Shown one piece after another: positions 9,558 through 20,300 of a stretch of DNA of 64,000 nt. The stretch comes from Lolium rigidum (lineage: Eukaryota; Streptophyta; Magnoliopsida; Poales; Poaceae). A program made the position numbers and the translations under genes. The notes under the pieces were generated by a model. The model did no database searches, had not been told where the DNA came from, and was given only the letters and a program-made list of their open reading frames with translations. The stretch's first letter is position 1. The number at the start of each line of letters is the position of its first letter. The stretch spans positions 254,092,510 to 254,156,509 of the forward strand of contig NC_061512.1 of assembly GCF_022539505.1 (NCBI RefSeq), given 5' to 3'.

Positions 9558-10839
9558 ATCCAGGTGGCCAACGGTACGCACATACCTATCTTGCACATTG
9601 GTGAATCTAGCTTATCCGGTTTTTCTCGTCCACTTCGATTATCTAATGTCCTCCATGCTCCTCGCATTAGCAAAAATCTATTATCGACTCATAAACTTTC
9701 CAATGATAACCACTGTCTTATTGAACTTCATCCTGAATCTTTCTTTGTTAAGGACCTAACCACGAGGGCAACGCTGCTGCAAGGTAGAGCACAAGATGTC
9801 CTGTACCCAGTTCCTCCACTCCATCCTCGCCATTCATCACGTCCTCCGCAAGCGCACACCATCTCACCGTCCAAGGAACGGTGGCATTGTCGACTCGGAC
9901 AGCCTGCAGAACCTGTCGTCTAGGCCATCCTTCGATCAGATAAATTAGGATTTACACAAAATAATGTAGTGTCGCATGTTTGTGATGCATGCCAGCAAGC
10001 TAAAGTTCATCAACTGCCTTATGCAGTTTCGAGTCGTGTTTCCCAAGTTCCTTTAGAACTCGTGCATACGGATGTATGGGGATCAGCAATTAAGTCAGCT
10101 GGCGGGTTCAAATATTATGTCAGTTTTATCGATGATTTTAGTAAATTCACTTGGGTATATTTGCTGAAACACAAGTCCGACTGGGGAGGAGAATATCACA
10201 AACTCAATTCCTACTTCACAGATACCGGCATTACACATCGCATTTCCTTCCCACATACCCACCAGCAAAACGGCGCCATCGAGCGCAAGCACAGACACCT
10301 AGTCGAAACAGCTCTTGCTCTCCTAGCTCAAGCATCCGCACCTCTCAGGTTTTGGGATGACGCCATTCTTACTGCCTGCTATCTGATTAATCGTATGCCA
10401 AGTAGAGTCATTCACAACTCAATTTTTGTCACTAAGTTTCAATTTTTGTCACTAAGTTTTTCAAAAAGGGAGTTGACTACGGTTCCCTCCGCGTGTTTGG
10501 GTGCGCGTGTTGGCCTATCCTTAGGCCGTATAACAACCACAAACTTAGTTTTCGCTCGCGTCTGTGTGTGTTCCTCGGGTATAGTCCTGACCATCGAGGC
10601 TTTCGTTGTCTCGATCGATCCACATGACAGATCCATGTGTCGCGCGATGTCGTATTCGACGAAAATTTCTATCCCTTTTGTGGTGATAAATCTACACCCC
10701 ACCCTCATCCCACCGAAGATGCCATCCTTCTTTCTGTACCGGATACGGATGATCCTTTGTGCACTGATATGGCAGGTGCTGCTGATACTTTGATCTCTCG
10801 GAATGTTTCAGGTTCTGACGACCAGCAGCAACAGCACGT
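9558..10839 (+). pseudogene. copia pol remnant: protease end, GAG-pre-integrase, deleted integrase
   Basis: The same frame as the second part of gag runs on: VANGTHIPILHIG, LSNVLHAPRISKNLLS, a second in-frame TAG (9921-9923), HVCDACQQAK (zinc finger Cys pair), then LVHTDVWG with the first catalytic Asp. At about 10176-10183 the sequence jumps from LLKHKSD to WGGEYHKL, an internal deletion inside the integrase core. After NRMPSRV, a 20-base tandem duplication (10420-10439 / 10440-10459) shifts the frame. Later pieces (VFGCACWP, RSRLCVFLGYSP, SRDVVFDE) are scattered over frames. Reverse transcriptase and RNase H are missing because the element is interrupted at 10840. Confidence 0.85.
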
Positions 10840-11156
10840 TGATACGTCTCAAACGTATCTATAATTTCTTATGTTCCATGCTACTTTTATGATAATACTC
10901 ACATGTTTTATACACACTTTATGTCATTATTATGCATTTTCCGGCACTAACCTATTGACGAGATGCCGAAGAGCCAGTTGCTATTTTCTGCTGTTTTTGG
11001 TTTCAGAAATCCTACAAAGGAAATATTCTCGGAATTGGACGAAATCAACGCCTAGGATCTTATTTTTCCACGAAGCTTCCAGAAGACCGGGGGAGATACG
11101 AAGTGGGGTCACGGGGCGCCAACACCATAAGGCGGCACGGCCAGGGTGGGCCCTGA
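10840..11156 (+). mobile_element. LTR fragment (first ~315 bp), Athila/Sabrina-like gypsy, + strand
   Basis: Begins TGATACGTCTCAAACGTATC and continues as a diverged copy of the first ~315 bases of the - strand LTR at 11337-12752. Shared blocks are ATAATTTCTTATGTTC, GCATTTTCCGG, GATGCCGAAG and AAATATTCTCGGAATTGGA. It inserted into the copia element at 10840. It ends abruptly at a GGGCCC/TGATGGCG junction with the - strand internal sequence. Confidence 0.75.
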
Positions 11157-11336
11157 TGGCGTGTATTTCACACGTTCGTTGGGCAACCCCAAGAGGAAGG
11201 TATGATGCGCACGGCAGCAAGTTTTCCCTCAGAAAGAAACCAAGGTTTATCGAACCAGGAGGAGCCAAGAAGCACGTTGAAGGTTGATGGCGGCGGGATG
11301 TAGTGCGGCGCAACACCGGAGATTCCGGCGCCAACG
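11157..11336 (-). mobile_element. start of internal region with tRNA-Asp primer site
   Basis: On the - strand the sequence leaving the LTR contains TGGCGCCG (11326-11333), the primer site used by Athila-lineage elements (tRNA-Asp), three bases after the LTR end. The leader continues to about 11157, where it is cut off and joined to the + strand LTR fragment. Confidence 0.7.
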
Positions 11337-12752
11337 TGGAACCCTGCACAACACAACCAAAGTACTTTGCCCCAACGAAAGCAGTGAGGTTGTCAATCTC
11401 ACCGGCTTGCTGTAACAAAGGATTAACCGTATTGTGTGGAAGATGATTATTTGCGAGAGAAAATAGTAAAAACAAGTATTGCAGCAGATTTGTATTTCAA
11501 GTATTAAAGAATGGACCGGGGTCCACGAGTTCACTAGAGGTGTCTCTCCCGTAAGATAAAAGCATGTTGGGTGAACAAATTACAGTCGGGCAATTGACAA
11601 ATAGAGAGGGCATAACAATGCACATACATGACATGATAAGTATAGTGAGATTTAATTGGGCATTACGACAAAGTACATAGACCGCCATCCAACCGCATCT
11701 ATGCCTAAAAAGTCCACCTTCGAGGTTATCATCCGAACCCCTTCCCAGTATTAAGTTGCAAACAACAGACAATTGCATTAAGTATGGTGCGTAATGTAAT
11801 CAACAACTACATCCTCGGACATAGCGCCAATGTTTTATCCCTAGTGGCAACAAAGACAACATAACCTTAGGGGTTTCTCGTCTCCCCCAGGTGTCAATGC
11901 AGGCATGAACCCACTATCGAGCATAAATACTCCCTCTTGGAGTTAAAAGTAAAAATTTGGCAGAGCCTCTACTAGAAACGGAGAGCATGCAAGATCATAA
12001 ACAACACATATGTAATAACTTGATAATTAACATGACATGGTATTCTCTATCCATCGGATCCCGACAAACACAACATATAGAATTACAGATAGATGATCTT
12101 GATCATGTTAGGCAGCTCACAAGATCCAACAATGAAGCACAATGAGGAGAAGACAACCATCTAGTTACTGCTATGGACCCATAGTCCAGGGGTGAACTAC
12201 TCACTCATCACTCCGGAGGCGACCATGGCGGTGTAGACTCCTCCGGGAGATGAATCCCCTCTCCGAGCAGGGTGCCGGAGGAGATCTCCGAATCCCCCGA
12301 GATGGGATCGGCGGCGGCGGCGTCTCGGTAAGGTTTTCCGTATCGTGGTTTTTCGCATCGGGGGTTTCGCGACGGAGGCTTTAAGTAGGCGGAAGGGCAG
12401 AGGTCGGGGCCGGACGAGGGGCCACACCATAGGGCGGCGCGGGCCCCCACGGGCCGCGCCGCCACGTGGTGTCGCCACCTCGTGGCCCCACTTCGAATGT
12501 TCTCCGGTCTTCGGAAGCTCCGTGGAAAAATAGGCCCCTGGGTCTTTGTTTCGTCCAATTCCGAGAATATTTCGTTACTAGGATTTCGAAACCAAAAACA
12601 GCAGAAACAGGAACCGGCACTTCGGCATCTTGTTAATAGGTTAGTTCCGTAAAATGCATGAATATGACATAAAGTGTGCATAAAACATGTAGGTATCGTC
12701 AATAATATGGCATAGAACATAAGAAATTATCGATACGTCTGGAGACGTATCA
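11337..12752 (-). mobile_element. complete LTR (1,416 bp), Athila/Sabrina-like gypsy
   Basis: On the - strand it starts TGATACGTCTCC (12752) and ends TTCCA (11337), so it has TG...CA termini. On its 5' side is a polypurine tract (AGCTTGGGGATGCT, 12753-12766), which marks a 3' LTR. On its 3' side is a primer-binding site, which marks a 5' LTR. One LTR therefore joins two internal regions. GC-rich sequence at 12230-12500 probably covers the promoter and leader part. Naming it Sabrina-like is from memory of Triticeae repeats, not from a search. Confidence 0.8.
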
Positions 12753-15343
12753 AGCATCCCCAAGCTTAGTTCTGCTCGTCCTGACAGAGTAAAACGATAA
12801 CAAAGATAATTTACGAAGTGATATGCCATCATAACCTTGATCATACTATTTGTAAACATATGTAGTGGATGCAGCGATCAAAACAATGGTAATGACATGA
12901 GTAAACAAGTGAATCATAAAGCAAAGACTTTTCATGAATAGTACTTCAAGACAAGTATTAATAAGTCTTGCATAAGAGTTAACTCATAAAGCAATAAATC
13001 AAAGTAAAGGTATTGAAGCCACACAAAGGAAGATAAAGTTTCAGCGGTTGCTTTCAACTTGTAACATGTATATCTCATGGATAATTGTCAACATAGAGTA
13101 ATATAACAAGTACAATATGCAAGTATGTAGGAATCAATGCACAGTTCACACAAGTGTTTGCTTCTTGAGGTGGAGAGAAATAGGTGAACCGACTCAACAT
13201 AAAAGTAAAAAGAATGGTCCTTCAAAGAGGAAAGCATCGATTGCTATATTTGTGCTAGAGCTTTTATTTTGAAAACATGAAACAATTTTGTCAACGGTAG
13301 TAATAAAGCATATGAGTTATGAAAGTTATATCTTACAAGTTGCAAGTCTCATGCATAGTATACTAATAGTGCCCGCACCTTGTCCTAATTAACTTGGACT
13401 ACCGGATCTTTGCAATGCACATGTTTTAACCAAGTGTCACAATGAGGTACCTCCATGTCGCTCTGTACAAAGGTCTAAGGAGAAAGCTCGCATTTTGGAT
13501 TTCTCGCTTTTGATTATTCTCAACTTAGACATCCATCCCGGGACAACATGGACAACGAGATAATGGACTCCTCTTTAATGCATAAGCATGTGGCAACAAT
13601 TATTATTCTCATATGAGATTGAGGATATATGTCCAAACCGAAACTTCCACCATGAATCATGGCTTTAGTTAGCGGCCCAAAGTTCTTCTCTAACAATATG
13701 CATACTCCAACCATGAAGGTGGTAGATCTCTCTTGCTTCAGACAAGACGGACATGCATAGCAACTCACATGATATCCAACAAAGAATAGTTGATGGCGTC
13801 CCCAGAAACATGGTTATCGCTTAACAAGCAACTTAATAAGAGATAAAGTGCATAAGTACATATTCAATACTACAATAGTTTTTAAGCTATTTGTCCCATG
13901 AGCTATATATTGCAAAGGTGAATGATGGAATTTTAAAGGTAGCACTCAAGCAATTTACTTTGGAATGGCGGATAAATACCATGTAGTAGGTAGGTATGGT
14001 GGACACAAATGGCATAGTGGTTGGCTCAAGGATTTTGGATGCATGAGAAGTATTCCCTCTCGATACAAGGTTTAGGCTAGCAAGGTTATTTGAAACAAAC
14101 ACAAGGATTAACGGTACAGCAAAACTCACATAAAAGACATATGGTAAACATTATAAGACTCCATACCGTCTTCCTTGTTGTTCAAAACTCAATACTAGAT
14201 GTTATCTAGACTCTAGAGAAACCAAATATGCAAACCAAATTAGCAAGCTCTAAGTATTTCTTCATTAATGGGTGCAAAGTATATGATGCAAGAGCTTAAA
14301 CATGAGAACAACAATTGCCAAGTATCAAATTATCCAAGACATTATAGCAATTTACTACATGTATCATTTTCCAATTCCAACCATATAACAATTTAACGAA
14401 GAAGAAACTTCGCCATGAATACTATGAGTAGAGCCTAAGGACATATTTGTCCATATGCAACGAGAGGAGCGTGTCTCTCTCCCATAAAGTGAATGCTAGG
14501 ATCCATTTTATTCAAACAAAACAAAAAACAAAAACAAACCGACGCTCCAAGCAAAGTGCATAAGATGTGACGGAATAAAAATATAGTTTCGTGGAGGAAC
14601 CTGATAATGTTGTCGATGAAGAAGGGGATGCCTTGGGCATCCCCAAGCTTAGACGCTTGAGTCTTCTTATAATATGCAGGGGTGAACCAAGGGGCATCCC
14701 CAAGCTTAGAGCTTTCACTCTCCTTGATCATATTGCATCATACTCCTCTCTTGATCCTTAAAAACTTCCTCCACACCAAACTCGAAACAACTCATTAGAG
14801 GGTTAGTGCATAATAAAAATTCACATGTTCAGAGGTGACACAATCATTCTTAACACTTCTGGACATTGCATAAAGCTACTGGACATTAGTGGATCAAAGA
14901 AATTCATCCAACATAGCAAAAGAGGCAATGCGAAATAAAAGACAGAATCTGTCAAAGCAGTAACAGTCCATAAAGATGGATTTTATTAGGCCACCAGACT
15001 TGCTCAAACGAAAATGCTCAAATTGAATGAAAGTTGCGTACATATCTGAGGATCATGCTCGTAAATTGGCGTAATTTTCTGAGCTACCTACAGGGAGATA
15101 GACCCAGATTCGTGACAGCAAAAGAAATCTGGAACTGCGCAGTAATCCAAATCTAGTACTTACTTTTCTATCAAAGACTTTACTTGGCACAACAAAACTT
15201 AAAACTAAGATAAGGAGAGGTTGCTACAGTAGTAAACAACTTCCAAGACACAAATATAAAACAAAAATACTGGAGTAAAAACATGGATTGTCTCCCATAA
15301 GCGCTTTTCTTTAACGCCTTCAGCTAGGCGTAGAAAGTGTATC

Positions 15344-15895
15344 TCAAGTGACATCGAGAGATGAAGCATCAACATCATAATTTGTTCTAATATTAGAATC
15401 ATAAGGTACCTTCATTCTCTTTCTAGGGAAGTGTTCCATACCTTTCTTGAGAGGAAATTGATATTTAATATTACCTTCCTTCATATCAATAGTAGCACCA
15501 ACGGTTCGGAGAAAAGGTCTTCCCAATATAATGGGGCAAGATGCATTGCATTCAATATCCAAGACAACAAAATCAACGGGGACAAGGTTATTGTTAACCA
15601 TAATATGAACATTATCAACTTTCCCCAAAGGTTTCTTTTTTAGCATTATCGGCGAGATTAACATCCAAATAACAATTCTTCAATAGTGGCAAGTCAAGCA
15701 TATCATAGACTTTTTAGGCATAACGGAAATACTTGCACCAAGATCACATAAAGCATTACAATCAAAATCTTTGACTCTCATTTTAATGATGGGCTCCCAA
15801 CCATCCTCTAGCTTTCTAGGAATAGAAGTTTCAAGTTTTAGTTTCTCTTCTCTAGCTTTTATGAGAGCATTTGTAATATGTTTTGTGAAAGCCAA
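15344..15895 (-). pseudogene. Athila-type aspartic protease region
   Basis: Upstream part (15895-15680): KLEDGWEPIIKMRVKDF and the active-site segment ALCDLGASISVMPK. Downstream part, in another frame (15664-15344): PLGKVDNVHIMV, VDFVVLDIE, CPIILGRPFLRTVGATID and MKEGNIKYQFPLKKG. The two frames are separated by a frameshift near 15670. The N-terminal segment AFTKHITNALIKAREEKLKLE continues from the gag side. Confidence 0.8.
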
Positions 15896-16054
15896 ATTTA
15901 TAGCACTAGCATTGGGACTTTTAGCAAGTTTTTGTAAGAACTTTATAACTTCAGAGATATGGCAATCATCAAAATCTAAATCATTACAATCTAAAGCAAT
16001 GGGATTATCATCCCCAAGGTTGGAAAAAATTTCAGTAGTTTTATCACAAGCGAT

Positions 16055-17262
16055 TTATAGCAGTTTTAGCAGTTGAGTAATTTTGCGCGCTTTTGCACTA
16101 GGAGTAGAAGCATTGCTAACACCAATTATTTTACCATTGATAGTAGGAGGTGCAGCAACATATGAATCATTAACATTGCTAGTGGTGGTAATAGTCCAAA
16201 CTTTAGCTACATTTTCCTTTTTAGCTAGTTTTTCATTTTCTTCTCTATCCCACCTAGCACGCAGTTCAGCCATTAATCTTATATTCTCATTAATTCTAAC
16301 TTGGATGGCATTTGCTGTAGTAACAATTTTATTTTCAATATCCCTATTAGGCATAACTTTTGATTTCAAAAGATCAACATCGGAGGCAAGACTATCAACT
16401 CTAGAAACAAGAATATCAATTTTATTGAGCTTTTCCTCAACAGATTTGTTAAAGGCAGTTTGTGTACTAATAAATTCTTTAAGCATGGCTTCAAGTCCAG
16501 GGGTGTATTCCTATTATTGTTGTAAGAATTCCCATAAGAATTAGCATAACCGTTACCATTATTATAAGGATATGGCCTATAGTTATTACTAGAATTGTTC
16601 CGATAAGCATTGTTGTTGAAATTATTATTTTTAATGAAGTTTACATCAACATGTTCTTCTTGGGCAACCAATGAAGCTAATGGAACATTATTAGGATTAA
16701 CATTAGTCCTATCATTCGCAAGCATAGACATAATAGCATCAACTTTATCATTCAAGGAAGAGGATTCTTCAACAGAATTTACCTTCTTACCTTGTGGAGC
16801 TCTTTCCGTGTGCCATTCAGAGTAATTAAACATCATATTATCAAGAAGCTTTGTTGCTTCACCAAGAGTGATGGACATAAAGGTACCTCCAGAACTGAAT
16901 CCAATAAATTCGCGAAGAAAAATTTAGTCCTGCATAGAAGGTTTGGATGATCATCCAAGTAGTCGATCCATGGGTTGGGCAATTTTAACTAGAGATTTCA
17001 TTCTTTCCCAAGCTTGAGCAACATGTTCATTATCCAATTGTTTAAAATTCATTATGCTACTCCTCAAAGATATAATTTTAGCAGGGGGATAATATCTACC
17101 AATAAAAGCATCCTTGCATTTAGTCCATGAATCAATACTATTCTTAGGCGAGAGATAGCAACTAATCTTTAGCTCTTCCTCTTAATGAGAAAGGGAACAA
17201 TTTTAATTTTATAATGTCACCATCTACATTTTTATATTTTTGCATTTCACATAGTTCAACAA
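16055..17262 (-). pseudogene. Athila-type gag, several frameshifts
   Basis: Starting from the gap edge, the - strand reads FPFSLRGRAKDW-like and DSWTKCKDAFIGRYYPPAK, the retrotransposon gag domain. Then come FKQLDNEHVAQAWERMKSL and (16878-16366) MSITLGEATKLLDNMMFNYSEWHTER followed by an Asn-rich low-complexity part. The last portion (16486-16055) is a predicted coiled coil (SVEEKLNKIDILVSRVDSL). The pieces lie in different frames and there are stops before 16880, so no full-length Gag can be made. Confidence 0.75.
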
Positions 17263-17362
17263 NNNNNNNNNNNNNNNNNNNNNNNNNNNNNNNNNNNNNN
17301 NNNNNNNNNNNNNNNNNNNNNNNNNNNNNNNNNNNNNNNNNNNNNNNNNNNNNNNNNNNNNN
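17263..17362. other. assembly gap (100 N)
   Basis: Exactly 100 N. It falls between two high-copy repeats: the gag of the Athila-like element and the first LTR of the LARD. About 386 bases of that LTR, counted from the second copy, are missing here. Confidence 0.99.
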
Positions 17363-20300
17363 TACTTATCTTATCCATGTCTTCTACTAAATAAATGTTC
17401 CTACCATGAGTCACATGGTATATCTTTTCCACTACAATACTTGAACCATGTCAAGGACATTCATATTTATTCTTCATTAACCTTGACCATTTCAACCTTG
17501 TTTCCTAACTCATACCATTAAACCTACAGAAAAGAGAGAACTATTCATATGCTTATATTATGCATTCAATAGAACCTAACTAAATATTTAAACCTTGTCC
17601 AAGGGAGGTAATTGTTGATACTAACCAATGTTATAATAAGTATAAGTAAAGTATTAAACCCTATTTGACCTAGCTAAAACTTGATAGTAAGTAAGAACCT
17701 ATTCTGATTAGTAGATTCAAGTAGAGGTAAATGTTGTGATCATTACAACTTGGTAATGATCATAAACCCTAGAGAAACCCTACCTATTCAAAGAGCTCAA
17801 CCTAAAGAGGTATACTCAAGTATATGGACTAATACTTGATCTTGGAGAGAGAACCATGATTCACTAATGAATTATTAGAAAGCAATACTTTGATCATTAC
17901 AAATTGGGTGATGATCATAAACCTTAAGAAATATAAGTGAGTGTGTTGAGAGAAGTATTAAAGAAGAGAGATTAGTGAGGAATAAGTGGATCATGTCTAA
18001 TGCATGATCTTACTTTATAAATTGAGTTGATAAGTTAAACCTATACATATGATCCATAGATCTCATTCTTTACATGAAATAATAAGTAAATCAATAGTAC
18101 TTAATCCAGACCAATACTCATGCCTTGTATAGAGTAGTATTGATATGGTATCCAAACCTTGCCTATCCAAACACTTGCTACAAATCTAGCATTGCCTTGA
18201 TACACTAATTCTATCTAAGTGAGGAGGAGGAACCCTAGCCAATTAAACATAACCAAGCTTATGCTCATACCTAATCCTAGTTGTATATCACTTGGGTGAT
18301 CACTACTTAAAACCCTAGACCATATTTGAATTCCAATCCAAGTATTACTTTGGATTATAAATAGAACTCTGCCATACCTCATGCCTATTTCATACTTCAA
18401 ATAGTGAAGTATTCCCAAAACCATAAACCTTTTAAGTAGAATCCACCCCACATAAAATATTGTTTCCTAACTTGTGTATCATGGATCACAAGTATAAACC
18501 AAGCCACATATGCTTATGGACTAAATGCCTTTGGTGAGTAGAATGGAACCAATACCCTATTTTACTTTGCTATCCAAATACCTGGTTTAGTGAACCAAAT
18601 GAAATAGTATTCGGATAAGTAATTTAGTTAACCATAATGAGCTTAGGATCTATTTTAAATAATTCAAGTAGAAGTTGCTAAGCAAGAGTAGAGAATATAG
18701 AGTTGATCCAACCATCTTCATAAACCCTTAGAAGTAATTCTCCACATGAAATCATGAACCAATCCTATTCTCAACACCATTTACTTTAAACTCTAGTCAA
18801 AATTAAAATATATGTGAACCTCACTATTGTTAAGCACTTTCAAAATAGAATATGTTCATAATTCACATTTCAAATGATTTACACAGATTTAGTTCCTAAG
18901 TAAAAAAGGAATAAACATTTAAACCATATCCATTTTCAATTTAAAATGCACTTCATAATAACACCGAGTTAATCATATATAATTCAATAGTTGTTTAAAC
19001 CAAAGAATTATGCAGAGAGTATTATTAAGAAGTGATATTGATATTCAAATAATTTTGAAACTGCAAAACAAAATAGAAATGTCAAACATAAAAATAAAAA
19101 CAGAAAATAGAAATTTGAAATAAGGAAGGAGGGAAACTTACCTCAGCTGTACCAGTGCCATCGCAGCCCATGACCAGCACCACCTCAGTCGAGCCCACGA
19201 CGCGGCCCAGACCCAGCAACAAAGCCACCGAGTCCACCGTACCGTTTCGGCGAGGAAGAAAGAAGTTTCTTCTTCTTCCCCGCGGACGACACGGCGACGG
19301 CGAGCTTCGGCCACGTCCCCGCCGACGATAAGTCTGACTCCGGACGCCAGAGATCCTCTCAGAGGCACCTCCAAGCTCGTTCGCGTCCGAGCCTATCCAA
19401 AACCATCAAGATTCGCGCTCGAAACAAGCTCCAACCTCGCTGTGCATCCCGACCATCTGCCGACGCCGAGCTGGCGTTGCCGACCACCATTTGTCCTATA
19501 AATATGCACGGAGCTTCGCCAGGAACCCTAATGCTCCGCCGCTCACTCTCCGGCTTTCTCCATCTCTCTATCTCTCCCTGGAAACACCGCCATGGCCGGC
19601 CGGTTCTCCGAGCTAGCCGTCGATGGAGACCACCCCGCGTCTACGCAGTGGCTCGTTGGAAGCGCGTCTGGCCGCGTACAACATCCTGGAGGAGTCTAGC
19701 ATCGAGGGAAGCCAAGAGGAGGAAGCATTTCGCCGTTCCCTTTCATTCGGGTTCGTCGGGAAACCATCAATCGCCGTCGTCTCCGGCGGCAATCGTCGTC
19801 GCCGACCACACCAGCAAGTTCACGGTGAGCTTGCGCATCTCTGGACTCCAATATTGTTTCCTGGAACCATCTATAGCTCCGTTTAGCCATTTCGCCGGAG
19901 TGGACCGCCGCGGGACATGAACGTCGGCGTAGCTCCGATGATCCCCTCGCCAAGCCATCGCCACCATCAACTTCAGTGAGTCAAGGAGAGTCGATTAAAA
20001 CCTATTCGCGCGTCCCGGGAGGCCATAAAACGGCGGCGCCGTCGCTCGCGGACCGCCGGCGTTAAGCGCCGGTGAGGTCAAACTCCGTGCGTCAAGGTTG
20101 ATTGGACTTTGCCGCGTGGCTGCTGAGATGGCACGCAGGTCCCACTATGTCGCGTCTGCGAGTAGTAAGTGAACCGGTACACTTAGTATTTTTGCTTTAT
20201 TTCAAATTCCGGAAAATAGCCGAAACTTTGCAGAAATAGATTAAATTCATTTCAACTCAGAAAAATATGAATAATATATCAAAATGCTCACAAAAATAAA

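Larger units (their letters stand above)
12753..17262 (-). mobile_element. internal region of Athila/Sabrina-like element (gag and protease only)
   Basis: On the - strand, gag (17262-16055) is followed by protease (15895-15344), and then by about 2.6 kb (15340-12767) where I find no reverse transcriptase, RNase H or integrase. The region ends in a polypurine tract next to the LTR. Copies of the tract motif CTAAGCTTGGGGATGC also lie at 14635-14653 and 14691-14710. The 5' end, including the other LTR, is lost in the gap at 17263. A gag-protease-only layout implies a non-autonomous element. Confidence 0.75.

Noticed and set aside
19138..19970. Protein-coding gene in the GC-rich island (and copy at 28438-29393)
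   Set aside because: The frames are conserved only because both lie in LTRs of the same element. They differ in length between the copies because of indels and show no domain.
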